Assembly (NCBI GenBank): GCA_964568875.1
Contig: CAZMSH010000003.1
Coordinates: 102,251 to 166,250 of the forward strand
Origin: SLNP01 sp964568875
Lineage (GTDB): Bacteria > Bacteroidota > Bacteroidia > Bacteroidales > VadinHA17
Length of the DNA: 64,000 nucleotides
Direction of reading: 5' to 3'
The notes under the pieces were generated by a model. It saw nothing but the letters and a program-made list of their open reading frames with translations, was not told the origin of the DNA and made no database searches. Both the position numbers and the translations under genes were made by a program. Numbering within the stretch: the first letter of the stretch is position 1; every line of letters begins with the position of its first letter. Shown in pieces: positions 34,208 to 43,043 of this stretch.

Positions 34208-35422
34208 ATGGAAATTAACAGGAGAGTAAAGGAGTTTGTTTATGCCGATCTTAATGAGGAATTGGTAAAAGGAAAGGAAGACAGGTTTTGGCAATCGTTG
34301 AGGAAGACGGGAACAACACTCTGGCTTGATACAGGCGATATAGAAGAGGCAGAGGCCAACTGGTCTGCAGAAATGAGTGCCCTTACCACTAATAACACAT
34401 TGTTGAACAATGAGATACAGAAGGGGATATACGACGATTTCATAGAAAAGGCAAAGAAAATTGTGGCTGATCTGCCTGAAGAGGAGAGGGTAAAGGAGAT
34501 AGCTTTTATACTGAATGCACGTCATGGATTAAGGCTTGCCAAAAAGTTTGGCGGACTGGTAAGCGTTGAGCTTCACACCGATACGGCACATGATTATGAT
34601 GCCATTATCAGATACGGGAAGCGCTACTTTGATATCTGCCGTGAAAATTTCATTGTAAAGGTTCCGTTGACGGCGACCGGCATGCTTGGTGCCCGTAAGC
34701 TAAAAGAAGAAGGTGTCAGGATAAACTTCACCCTTGATTTCAGTGCCCGGCAGAATGTACTTATTACCCATATCACACGACCCGATTATCTGAATGTGTT
34801 CCTTGGCAGGATTGGTGCATACATAGCAGATAACGGACTGGGTGACGGAGCGGGGGCAGGAGAGATGGCGGTGCTGTCGAGCCAGGGCTGGGTCACCAGG
34901 ATTTCAGCGAAGAATCCATGGCCAACGAAACTCATAGCTGCCAGCCTCAGAAACTTCAGCCAGCTCGAGTTGCTGGCCGGTACTGATGTATACACAATGC
35001 CTCCGAAGGTGGCTGCGGCAGGAAGAAAAGAGCTGAGCGGCAATTTCATATCCAAACTGGGAGTAGTATACCCGGTAAATATGAGTGATTCGGGCAAAGG
35101 CACCGGTCTTGATAAATTCTGGGAGGTGGAGACCGAACTGGTTGATCTGGGTCGTGAACTGGCAGCCTCGCCGCCCGCTTCAGGAGAGGAACTGGAAACC
35201 AAAGTAAGGGAGGCAGGTTTCGGAGATATGTTTCCTGAACTGAGCAGAGAAGAATATGAAATAATAGCCAGAGATGGCAAGATACCTGTATTTAACCAGT
35301 GGGAGTCAAAATTGAGAAGGGGTGTTATTGCACCGGATACTCTTCTCACCCTGGCCGGTCTGGCGTCCTTTACCGCCGATCAGAAAGCCCTTGACGACAG
35401 GATAGGCAAAATAATCTACTAG
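34208..35422 (+). CDS. Transaldolase-family protein
   Basis: TIM-barrel protein of 404 residues related to transaldolase. Motifs include TTLWLDTGDIEEAEAN, TTNNTLLNNEI in place of the TTNPSL motif, and the Schiff-base Lys151 in NFIVKVPLTATGMLGA. Next comes INFTLDFSARQ, matching the N-T-L-x-F-S-x-x-Q motif, then VFLGRIGAYIADNGLGDGAG. It is longer than standard transaldolases, with about 100 extra C-terminal residues. Start ATG 34208 is chosen because MEINRRVKEFVYADLNEEL begins the homologous part; ATG 34172 would overlap the channel gene. It converges on rlmB, sharing a CTAG with its stop. Substrate is uncertain. Confidence 0.8.
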   Translation: MEINRRVKEFVYADLNEELVKGKEDRFWQSLRKTGTTLWLDTGDIEEAEANWSAEMSALTTNNTLLNNEIQKGIYDDFIEKAKKIVADLPEEERVKEIAFILNARHGLRLAKKFGGLVSVELHTDTAHDYDAIIRYGKRYFDICRENFIVKVPLTATGMLGARKLKEEGVRINFTLDFSARQNVLITHITRPDYLNVFLGRIGAYIADNGLGDGAGAGEMAVLSSQGWVTRISAKNPWPTKLIAASLRNFSQLELLAGTDVYTMPPKVAAAGRKELSGNFISKLGVVYPVNMSDSGKGTGLDKFWEVETELVDLGRELAASPPASGEELETKVREAGFGDMFPELSREEYEIIARDGKIPVFNQWESKLRRGVIAPDTLLTLAGLASFTADQKALDDRIGKIIY

Positions 35423-36168
35423 ATTATTGCATTTCTTTGTCTGCTTACCTCATACAGGATAATACCGGCGGCTACCGATACATTAAGTGAGCCGGCTGTT
35501 CCTGAAACAGGAATTCTTACCAGAGGGTCACATAATGACTCCAGCTCGCGGCTTATACCTCTGTCTTCAGAGCCCATTACAAGAGCCAGGGGCCCGGTAA
35601 GGTCTGCTTCATACAGTCCGGTATCAGCCTTTTCTGAAGCACCCGCGATTGCGAGACCCGAACTGCGCAGAAAATCAACAGTATGGCTGAGGCTTCTTTC
35701 GCGGCATACCGGGAAGTTCAGCAATGCTCCCGCCGACGTCTTTACCGCATCGGCACCCGCCCTTGCTGACCCTCTCTCAGGTATCACCACTGCATGTACA
35801 CCCATGCAGTCGGCTGACCGTATTATGGCACCAAAGTTTCTTACATCAGAGATGCCGTCAAGAATCAATATAAGAGGGTCTTCTCCTTTTTCGAAGATTG
35901 AGGGTAGGATATTGGCAATATTCTGATATTCTACAGCTGATAGCCATGCAATCACACCCTGGTGGTTTTTTCTGGTAACACTGTCTATCTTTTCTGCCGG
36001 CACAAACTGAACCGGAATATTGTTATTCCTGGCCTCTCCTATAAGCTCATGGTAGAGAGCACCTTTCCCTTCCCTTTTAACAAGAAGCCTGTCGATAAGC
36101 TTTCCTGCCCTTATCGCTTCAATAACAGATCTTATCCCGAATATATAATCCCGGTTGCTCTTATCCAT
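35419..36168 (-). CDS. rlmB: 23S rRNA (guanosine-2'-O-)-methyltransferase RlmB
   Basis: SPOUT methyltransferase (TrmH family) of 249 residues that methylates G2251 in the P-loop of 23S rRNA. The N-terminal substrate-binding domain (YIFGIRSVIEAIRAG) precedes the knotted catalytic domain: LDGISDVRNFGAIIRSADC, LVMGSEDRGIS, and RIPVSGTAGSLNVSVAAGI with the conserved Asn and Ser. Starts at ATG 36168, 2 nt after the GWxTD gene stop, and is last in the four-gene operon. Its stop overlaps that of the convergent transaldolase-like gene. Assignment to G2251 is by family similarity. Confidence 0.92.
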   Translation of the reverse strand: MDKSNRDYIFGIRSVIEAIRAGKLIDRLLVKREGKGALYHELIGEARNNNIPVQFVPAEKIDSVTRKNHQGVIAWLSAVEYQNIANILPSIFEKGEDPLILILDGISDVRNFGAIIRSADCMGVHAVVIPERGSARAGADAVKTSAGALLNFPVCRERSLSHTVDFLRSSGLAIAGASEKADTGLYEADLTGPLALVMGSEDRGISRELESLCDPLVRIPVSGTAGSLNVSVAAGIILYEVSRQRNAII

Positions 36169-36170
36169 GG

Positions 36171-37508
36171 TTAAATATCATCCGGATTGTCAAGCCTGTA
36201 AACGATACCCCTCCTCCAGCTTGCCACCGCCTGATCCCAGAAGGTAGGTGCATCTGATCTGACCAGGTAGTAGTCATTGGAAGTGAACCTTCCCGGGTTG
36301 TGCCTGAAGCCAAACCAAATATATTCTTCCTTAACCCTGACACGGGTTCCCCATGATGATTTTATCACAGGCTTTCTATAGCCCCACTGTTCTGCCGCAG
36401 GCCCCTTGTATACCTTATCAGGCGGTCCGTACAATAAATATATCATTCCCCTGTCAGTACGCCAGCCCTCCTTGTATGATGTGAAGTAGAGGTTGGAGTA
36501 TAATACCCTGTTGTAATAGATTCTGAGAAGCTCTCTCGATCTTTCTATGCTGCTGCTCCTTGCCAGCCAGAACTCATCTAGTGCCATCTTCTTCTTTTCG
36601 GCGGAACGCATGGCATCCATCTCCTCCTGCGTGGCTATATAAGCAAGAGGCTCTATCATGGTCTCGGGCCTGGTAAGAACCGGATACTCATCTCCGAAAT
36701 TCAGTAAGGTAACACCTTCATAAACAGTGCTGTCAATTGTGCAAAGATAAATGCCTTTCAGCGGAAACATCAGCGGAACGGTATCTGACAGCGCAACCGA
36801 TATTACCTTTTCAGGTTCCCTGGGTACAGCTCTTTCCGGAAGCATCATCGAGGGCGGATGCGGAATGAAATCGAAATATTTATAGTAGAGAACAAAAATG
36901 GTATCCAAATCCTCCCTCAGGTATTTGAGATTCAGGTACTCATTCTCAAAGATTACCCTGGAAAAGAGCTCATTTCCGAAGGCAGCATTATAGACCCTGA
37001 AATTGTATGAAGTATAGGGAGACAACCTGTTGAACTTTACAAAAGTCTGTATCATACGCCGGGTCAGATTGTCAACTATCCTAACCTCAGCCGTATACTC
37101 AAATCCGTCAAAAGTAGTAAGTGGAATATCTGTAACTATTTCAGAACCTGTATTATCTCTATTGAATTCCATGTCGATAAGGGCAGTATCGGAAAGAACC
37201 CCACCCTGGGTGTCATTATACAGCCTGACAGTGAATCTCAGTGAAGCCAACGGGTCACCGGTGGGATTGGCCTCACTGAAGAAGAGCTCTTGTGTGTGTA
37301 AAAAAACAGACAGAACAGACCTGTTGCCTTCATCATTAAAAACCCTGAAAACGGGATTAAAAGGATTGTTGGCAGGGTTATAGATATATGAAACATCCTT
37401 GGGGTCGGTAGCAACCTGACGGCTGGCACTGCATGCTGATAATATCAGCGTAATTGTCACAGCCAGCGCCGCTATTGTGTGATTAAGCAGATTTCCTGAG
37501 AGTCTCAT
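36171..37508 (-). CDS. GWxTD domain lipoprotein
   Basis: Envelope lipoprotein of 445 residues: signal with lipidated Cys26 in LILSACSASRQ. The N-terminal part has Ig-like beta regions (about 60-270). The conserved GWxTD domain begins at GWRTDRGMIYLLYGPPDKVY and extends to residue about 415, with AEQWGY and YIWFGFRHN. The domain occurs widely in Bacteroidota and Acidobacteria but its function is not established. It is the third gene of an operon with an ABC-F protein, an acyl-ACP thioesterase and rlmB, 22 nt after the thioesterase. It starts at ATG 37508. Confidence 0.85.
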   Translation of the reverse strand: MRLSGNLLNHTIAALAVTITLILSACSASRQVATDPKDVSYIYNPANNPFNPVFRVFNDEGNRSVLSVFLHTQELFFSEANPTGDPLASLRFTVRLYNDTQGGVLSDTALIDMEFNRDNTGSEIVTDIPLTTFDGFEYTAEVRIVDNLTRRMIQTFVKFNRLSPYTSYNFRVYNAAFGNELFSRVIFENEYLNLKYLREDLDTIFVLYYKYFDFIPHPPSMMLPERAVPREPEKVISVALSDTVPLMFPLKGIYLCTIDSTVYEGVTLLNFGDEYPVLTRPETMIEPLAYIATQEEMDAMRSAEKKKMALDEFWLARSSSIERSRELLRIYYNRVLYSNLYFTSYKEGWRTDRGMIYLLYGPPDKVYKGPAAEQWGYRKPVIKSSWGTRVRVKEEYIWFGFRHNPGRFTSNDYYLVRSDAPTFWDQAVASWRRGIVYRLDNPDDI

Positions 37509-37530
37509 GCGATAAAGTTAGGAAACTTTT

Positions 37531-38286
37531 TCAGTTGGCAACGGGTTCCCATGCTATCATTATTCTGCAAAGTTCCCTGCTGTCACCACTTCTGATAACG
37601 GAATAAAGATGCCTGTTATTTTCTGCCGGCGCTATTTCCTTCAATATTGTGATCTGATCTCCGTCAACTCCTTCAGCAATATAGTTTACCTCGAGTGAAC
37701 TGACCCGATTGGAGGAGAGAAATGCCATCGGCATGGAATCCATTACCCACTGTATGTATTTTACATTATTGACGTGATAATTGACATCAAGATCACCTGG
37801 CTTCACCCAGAATGGGAGTGATACAACTTCGACCTCTGCAGGAGCCTTTATTTTTCCTGCGTTTCTTTGCAGTGCCGATTCCTGAGGGAATTCCCGGTTT
37901 GCCAGCCCTGGCTCAGCATCAGGCCTGCAGGGTCTTCGGGTTTCCAGATCTACTATTACCCACGATGTAGACGCCGCAGCAACTATTTCTCCCTTCCCGT
38001 CAGTGATCTCAATATCCCTGAGGGCAAAGAGACCCTCAGTGCCCCGTGGCCATGTTTTCAGAGTGATGGTCTCACCCCATGCCGGCAGGCGGTAAAACTC
38101 GGCCAGCTGCCGCGATAAGATCCAGAAACGGTTGCCGGCAAGAAGATCTTCCCTGCCGAATTTAAGTAGCTCTGCATGTCCCGCGGCAATGTCCTGGATA
38201 TAATTCAGCAGTGAATGTATATAGACAAGGCCTTTATAGTCAGTGTCATATACAGGTATCCTGTAGTGCTGTTCATAAATTATCAT
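37531..38286 (-). CDS. Acyl-ACP thioesterase (FatA/B-type double hotdog)
   Basis: Enzyme of 251 residues that releases free fatty acids from acyl-ACP. Two hotdog halves: about 1-135 and 145-251. The second half has the catalytic region VNYHVNNVKYIQWVMDSM, with the Asn/His pair typical of PF01643. The first begins YRIPVYDTDYKGLVYIHSLLNYIQDIA. Its ATG overlaps the stop of the ABC-F gene (ATGA, 38283-38286), so the two are translationally coupled. In an anaerobic gut or sediment bacterium it may set membrane lipid or fatty-acid release; the specific chain length is unknown. Confidence 0.88.
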   Translation of the reverse strand: MIIYEQHYRIPVYDTDYKGLVYIHSLLNYIQDIAAGHAELLKFGREDLLAGNRFWILSRQLAEFYRLPAWGETITLKTWPRGTEGLFALRDIEITDGKGEIVAAASTSWVIVDLETRRPCRPDAEPGLANREFPQESALQRNAGKIKAPAEVEVVSLPFWVKPGDLDVNYHVNNVKYIQWVMDSMPMAFLSSNRVSSLEVNYIAEGVDGDQITILKEIAPAENNRHLYSVIRSGDSRELCRIMIAWEPVAN

Positions 38287-40244
38287 CCCTCAGTAAATTT
38301 CCTGTTGTCCTCAATATATTGTTCCAGGTTGTGATGGGCCTCTTCCCATCTGCTCATCTCTTTTGATACCGATTCCCTTAACTGCCGGTATCTGTCGTAG
38401 AAATCCTCGCCGGGAGGAGGATCAGGGTTGCTCATCATGGCATCCATGTTATTCAGCTCAGACTCAAGCAGGCTGATTCTCTCTTCGTGGCCGGCAACCT
38501 CTTTTTCCAGTTTTTTCAGTCTCCTGAAGTATTCCTTCCTTTCAAGGTGTCTTATTTTCCCATTTGAAGATGAATCCTCTTCCCTGATGTGAGGTACTGC
38601 CTCTTCAGCCTGCTGCCTGAAACGCTCCTGCTCTCTCCCGGCATCCTTCTTTTCGAGCCAGTCATATATCCCTCCGATGTGCTGTCTGATAATGTGATTC
38701 CTGAATTCATATACCTTTGATACAAGTCCGTCGAGAAAGTCGCGGTCATGTGATACTATTATGAGAGTTCCGTCATACTTCAGCAATGCTCTCTTCAATA
38801 TCTCCTTAGACCTCATGTCAAGATGATTTGTCGGCTCATCAAGCAAAAGCAGGTTGTAAGGCTCAAGAAGCAGCCTGACCAGTGCCAGCCTTGATCTTTC
38901 TCCACCTGACAAAACTTTTACTTTCTTTTCGATGTCGTCTCCCGAGAAGAGAAAAGAACCCAATAAGTCACGTATTTTTGTCCTGATGTCTCCTACAGCC
39001 ACCTCATCAATAGTGCTGAAAACAGTTTTTCCTTCATCCAGCAGTTCGTCCTGGTTCTGTGCGAAGTATCCGGTCCTTACATTGTGACCGATCTTGAATA
39101 TCCCTTTATGGCTTGTCTCTCCTGTTATAATTCTTGCGAAAGTTGTCTTGCCTTCTCCGTTACGACCAACAAAGGCTACCTTTTCTCCTCTTTCAATGAC
39201 TATTCCACACTTGTCAAGAACAAGTTTATTGCCATAGTATTTTGTTAAACCTTCAGCCTCAATAACCACTGTGCCCGAACGGGGAGCCGGCGGGAACCTG
39301 ATGTCCATTACCGGAAGATCCTGTTCATCGATCTCTATCCTTTCAAGCTTTTCCAGTTGTTTAATGCGTGACTGCACCTGCACTGCCTTTGTTGCCTTGT
39401 AGCGGAACCTTTCAATGAACTTTTCAGTATCATTGATTAGTTTCTGCTGGTTGCGCCAGGCAGCTTCCAGCTGTGTTCTTCTTTCTTTTCTGAGCTCCTC
39501 GTACCTGGAATAGGGTACCTTATAGTCATGTAGCCTTCCTGCTGACAACTCAAGTGTCCTAGAGGTTATATTGTCAAGGAATGCTCTGTCATGGGATACC
39601 AGTATCACAGCTCCCTGAAAGTTGTTAAGGTATTGTTCGAGCCATCTGATTGATTCAATGTCAAGGTGGTTGGTAGGTTCGTCGAGAAGCAGTACATCAG
39701 GTCTGGAAAGCAGTACTTTGGCCAGCTCAATCCTCATCCTCCATCCACCACTTAACTGGTTGGTGGGCCTGTCGAACTCTTCCCTTTCAAATCCAAGGCC
39801 GTTAAGAGTCTGCTCAGCCTCAGCCCTGTAGCTGTTGCCTCCCTCAATTACAAACCTGTCCTCAAGTATTGTAAGTCTGTCACAAAGTGACAGGTAATGG
39901 TCTGAATCGTAATCGCTTCGCTCAGCTATCTCAATACGGCACGATTCGATTTCTGCCTCCATCTTTATTATATCAGCGAAGGCCGAGAGAGTCTCCTCCA
40001 TTACTGTAGTGGTATCGGAGACCTTCATCTGCTGAGGCAGATATCCTATTCTTAACTCTCCCGGCAATTCAACAAAACCTTTTGAAGGCTGCTGCTCCCC
40101 TGATATTATCCTGAGCAGCGTCGTTTTGCCGGCGCCATTCCTTCCTGCAAGACCTATCCGTTCCATTTTGCTGATCAGGAACGAGACCTCACTCATCAGG
40201 GTGAAACCGCCGAACGTTACCTCTATATCGCGAACCGCTATCAT
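38283..40244 (-). CDS. ABC-F family ribosome-associated ATPase
   Basis: Soluble tandem ABC protein of 653 residues with no membrane segments. First ABC: GRNGAGKTT, LSGGWRMR, LLLLDEPTNHLD; second: GRNGEGKTT, LSGGERSR, LLLLDEPTNHLD. Between them lies the charged P-site tRNA interaction linker (about 245-320) and at the C-terminus a coiled coil (HLERKEYFRRLKKLEKEV). This matches the Uup/YdiF-like branch, which acts in translation or ribosome rescue. It is the first gene of the four-gene operon and starts at ATG 40244, next to a TATCTTTG -7 element. No antibiotic-resistance role can be inferred. Confidence 0.92.
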   Translation of the reverse strand: MIAVRDIEVTFGGFTLMSEVSFLISKMERIGLAGRNGAGKTTLLRIISGEQQPSKGFVELPGELRIGYLPQQMKVSDTTTVMEETLSAFADIIKMEAEIESCRIEIAERSDYDSDHYLSLCDRLTILEDRFVIEGGNSYRAEAEQTLNGLGFEREEFDRPTNQLSGGWRMRIELAKVLLSRPDVLLLDEPTNHLDIESIRWLEQYLNNFQGAVILVSHDRAFLDNITSRTLELSAGRLHDYKVPYSRYEELRKERRTQLEAAWRNQQKLINDTEKFIERFRYKATKAVQVQSRIKQLEKLERIEIDEQDLPVMDIRFPPAPRSGTVVIEAEGLTKYYGNKLVLDKCGIVIERGEKVAFVGRNGEGKTTFARIITGETSHKGIFKIGHNVRTGYFAQNQDELLDEGKTVFSTIDEVAVGDIRTKIRDLLGSFLFSGDDIEKKVKVLSGGERSRLALVRLLLEPYNLLLLDEPTNHLDMRSKEILKRALLKYDGTLIIVSHDRDFLDGLVSKVYEFRNHIIRQHIGGIYDWLEKKDAGREQERFRQQAEEAVPHIREEDSSSNGKIRHLERKEYFRRLKKLEKEVAGHEERISLLESELNNMDAMMSNPDPPPGEDFYDRYRQLRESVSKEMSRWEEAHHNLEQYIEDNRKFTEG

Positions 40245-40262
40245 CTTAATTTATCCGGGGCA

Positions 40263-40291
40263 CAAAGATAAGAAACGAAGCGCTATCTTTG
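40263..40291. promoter_or_regulatory. Divergent -7 elements forming an inverted repeat
   Basis: TATCTTTG occurs on the minus strand (40263-40270) and the plus strand (40284-40291), separated by 13 nt, making an 8-bp perfect inverted repeat. Each is a full TAnnTTTG match and serves as candidate -7 for the ABC-F operon and the lipase-like gene, 18 nt and 24 nt from the respective ATGs. Neither has a TTTG at -33. Confidence 0.55.
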
Positions 40292-40315
40292 TAGAATAAA
40301 GATAAACTACTGATT

Positions 40316-41548
40316 ATGGCAACATCTCGTCGCATTATAGCATTATTTGTGCTGCCGGTGGTAATACTGGTCATTATTGCCTCCTGTAAGCGCGATGACG
40401 ATCCTTTCAGTGACAATGCATACCTGCTTTCTGCTGAAAAATTATTCACCACAACGGCTGCTTCTGTAACAACTCTGCTAACTCTTTTATCAACTACTGA
40501 TCCGGGGGCTTCGTCGCTATTGCAGTATATCGAACATGATGTCGACATATACAGGGTAACTTACTCAACCATGCTTTATGATGAGGTCATAACCGCTTCG
40601 GGCCTGGTTTGTGTTCCGGTCACTCCGGGCAGCTATCCTGCACTCTCTTTTCAGAATGGGACCAATACTCTTCATTCCAACGCACCAAGTGTCAACCCCT
40701 CAAACTTCTCCTATCAGCTTGTGGAAAATGTGGCATCCATGGGTTTTATCGTTATTATACCCGATTACCCGGGATTCGGGAGTTCAGAACATAAGGCACA
40801 TCCATATCTGTTGAAGGAACCTACTGTAACCTCTGTAACAGACATGCTGGGCGCATTAAGAGAGTTCGTTGATGACGTCACTGTCAGCAGGGACCTTACG
40901 GGAGAGCTGTGCCTTTTCGGTTATTCACAGGGAGGCTGGGCAACACTTTCTCTCCACAGGGATATAGAAGAGAACGGCGTCGACGGGTTTCAGCTTATTG
41001 CATCTGCAGCCGGTGCCGGACCCGCAGATCTTAAAGGTATGATGGAGGGATTTGTGTCAGAGACGGAGTATCCCGTGCCGGCCTATTTCGGATATATTGC
41101 CCATGCTTATTCAACCTATGATAGGTTTTCTGTACCCTATAGCGCTATCTTCAATGAACCCTATGCATCGAGGATACCTTCCCTGTTTAACGGCACGCTG
41201 TCTCTGGGAAACATCAATTCAATGCTTACTACAGACATAACTGACCTGCTTAACCCGGATTTCAGGTCGGGTTTTGCCGCAGGCCCTGATTATGTATCTG
41301 TAAGACAAGCTCTTGACAACAATTCTATACATCCATGGAATACCTCAATACCGCTCCTTCTTATTCATGGAGATGCCGACACTCAGGTGCCAGCAGATGG
41401 TACTGTGACACTTTACAATGAAATGTTATCGGCAGGGAGTTCACCACTGACAGTCAGGATTGAACTTATTCCGGATGCTGATCATGGTGACGGGCTGATT
41501 CCTGCTGCCGTGATGTCTCTTCTGTTTTTACTCGGATTAACAGGTTAG
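40316..41548 (+). CDS. Secreted alpha/beta-hydrolase lipoprotein (lipase-like)
   Basis: Envelope-anchored serine hydrolase of 410 residues. Lipoprotein signal with Cys24 in LVIIASC. The nucleophile Ser204 is in FGYSQGGW, an Asp in HGDADTQVP and a His in DADHGDG complete the triad. The core resembles secretory lipase/esterases (LIP family): an early GLVCVPVTPGSYP segment and a lid-like insertion (about 240-310). ATG 40316 follows a -7 TATCTTTG. It is 5 nt from the rlmD start, so co-transcription is likely though unrelated in function. Substrate could be a lipid or an acylated carbohydrate. Confidence 0.85.
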   Translation: MATSRRIIALFVLPVVILVIIASCKRDDDPFSDNAYLLSAEKLFTTTAASVTTLLTLLSTTDPGASSLLQYIEHDVDIYRVTYSTMLYDEVITASGLVCVPVTPGSYPALSFQNGTNTLHSNAPSVNPSNFSYQLVENVASMGFIVIIPDYPGFGSSEHKAHPYLLKEPTVTSVTDMLGALREFVDDVTVSRDLTGELCLFGYSQGGWATLSLHRDIEENGVDGFQLIASAAGAGPADLKGMMEGFVSETEYPVPAYFGYIAHAYSTYDRFSVPYSAIFNEPYASRIPSLFNGTLSLGNINSMLTTDITDLLNPDFRSGFAAGPDYVSVRQALDNNSIHPWNTSIPLLLIHGDADTQVPADGTVTLYNEMLSAGSSPLTVRIELIPDADHGDGLIPAAVMSLLFLLGLTG

Positions 41549-41553
41549 CAATT

Positions 41554-42969
41554 ATGGGAAAACGCAAACCTCTTCCAATGCTGGAGGATGTTCATTTTTC
41601 GGCAATAGGAGCTGAAGGAAAGGGTGTGGCCCGGGTCGGTGACATGGTTTTGTTTGTCCCGATGCTTATTCCGGGTGACATAGCAGATATAAGAGTTATC
41701 CGGAAGAAAAAGAGATACATGGAGGGAGAGCTGACGACTCTTAAGAAACCTTCAGACGACAGGATTAAACCGGTTTGTTATCATTTTGGCACCTGTGGCG
41801 GTTGCAGCTGGCAGCATCTGCCATATGAACTGCAACTAAAATGGAAGGCACAACAGGTGTTTGACAATCTTACCAGGATTGGCGGAGTGGAGATGGAGGC
41901 CCCTCCCATGATACTTGGAGCCAACGATGTCTACCGGTATCGCAACAAGCTTGAATTCACTTTTTCATCGAAAAGATGGCTGACGCGTGAGGAGATTATT
42001 TCTGGAAGGGATTTTTCAGGAACAGGTGCATTGGGCTTTCATATTCCGGGATATTTTGATAAAGTTTTGGATATCAAAGAGTGTCACCTTCAGTCTGAAC
42101 CCTCAAACCGGATCAGGAATTCAATGAGGGAATTTGCGGTAAGCAATAATATCCCTTTTTTTAATCCCGTAACGCATGAGGGTCTGTTGCGCAACCTTAT
42201 TGTACGCACCTCTACCAGCGGTGAGCTGATGGTGATAGTTGTCCTCAGGGATAATGAAACGGGTGTTACTGAATCGGTGATGGAGTTTCTCAGGAAGGAG
42301 TTTCCGGAGATAACATCACTCTTCTATATTATCAATGATAAGCGAAACGATTCAATATCTGACAGGGATACTGTTTTATATCATGGCCGCGATCATATTG
42401 TTGAGGAGATTGAAGGTTTGAAATTCAGGGTAGGTCCGAAGTCATTCTGGCAGACGAATCCGGTGCAGGCCAGGGTGCTTTATGATGTGGCACGTCGCTT
42501 TGCCGGTCTTACGGGCAGGGAAACTGTTTATGACCTGTACTGCGGTACCGGTTCAATAGCATGTTATCTTGCCGGAAGTGCAGGTAAGGTCGTTGGTCTG
42601 GAATACATAAGCGAAGCGGTTTCCGATGCCAGGCTGAACGCTGCCATGAACAACATATCAAATGCGGATTTCCATGCCGGTGATATTAAGGACCTGCTTA
42701 CTCCGGCCTTTATCAGAACCCATGGTTCCCCCGATGTTGTTGTTACCGATCCTCCCAGGGCCGGTATGCACGGCGATGTTGTGAAGGCCATTGCCGATGC
42801 TTCACCACCGGTGGTTGTCTATGTGAGTTGTAACCCGGCTACTCAGGCACGTGATATTCAGCTGCTTGCAGATAAGTATCGTGTTGAGTTGGTACAGGCA
42901 GTCGATATGTTTCCGCAAACGCACCATGTGGAAAATGTTGTCAAGCTGGTGCTCCGCAATCGGGAATGA
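41554..42969 (+). CDS. rlmD: 23S rRNA (uracil-5-)-methyltransferase RlmD-type
   Basis: SAM-dependent m5U methyltransferase of 471 residues (RumA/TrmA family). An N-terminal TRAM domain (about 5-65), then the [4Fe-4S] motif CYHFGTCGGCSWQH, the SAM site YDLYCGTGSIACYLAG, and the catalytic Cys in YVSCNPATQARD. The final C-terminal H-V-E-N-V-V motif is conserved. It starts 5 nt after the lipase-like gene and is probably transcribed with it. Target may be U1939 or U747, by family; paralog choice (RlmC vs RlmD vs RlmCD) cannot be settled from sequence alone. Confidence 0.92.
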   Translation: MGKRKPLPMLEDVHFSAIGAEGKGVARVGDMVLFVPMLIPGDIADIRVIRKKKRYMEGELTTLKKPSDDRIKPVCYHFGTCGGCSWQHLPYELQLKWKAQQVFDNLTRIGGVEMEAPPMILGANDVYRYRNKLEFTFSSKRWLTREEIISGRDFSGTGALGFHIPGYFDKVLDIKECHLQSEPSNRIRNSMREFAVSNNIPFFNPVTHEGLLRNLIVRTSTSGELMVIVVLRDNETGVTESVMEFLRKEFPEITSLFYIINDKRNDSISDRDTVLYHGRDHIVEEIEGLKFRVGPKSFWQTNPVQARVLYDVARRFAGLTGRETVYDLYCGTGSIACYLAGSAGKVVGLEYISEAVSDARLNAAMNNISNADFHAGDIKDLLTPAFIRTHGSPDVVVTDPPRAGMHGDVVKAIADASPPVVVYVSCNPATQARDIQLLADKYRVELVQAVDMFPQTHHVENVVKLVLRNRE

Positions 42970-43043
42970 AGGCAGATGAACGGGGAATACTGTTTCACTA
43001 ATTGATTTTTGTGTATATTTAACATTCATTTTCGGGTATTACA

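Noticed and set aside
34786..35349. A 187-codon minus-strand frame inside the transaldolase-like gene
   Set aside because: Low-complexity Ser/Pro shadow, opposite to a recognised enzyme.
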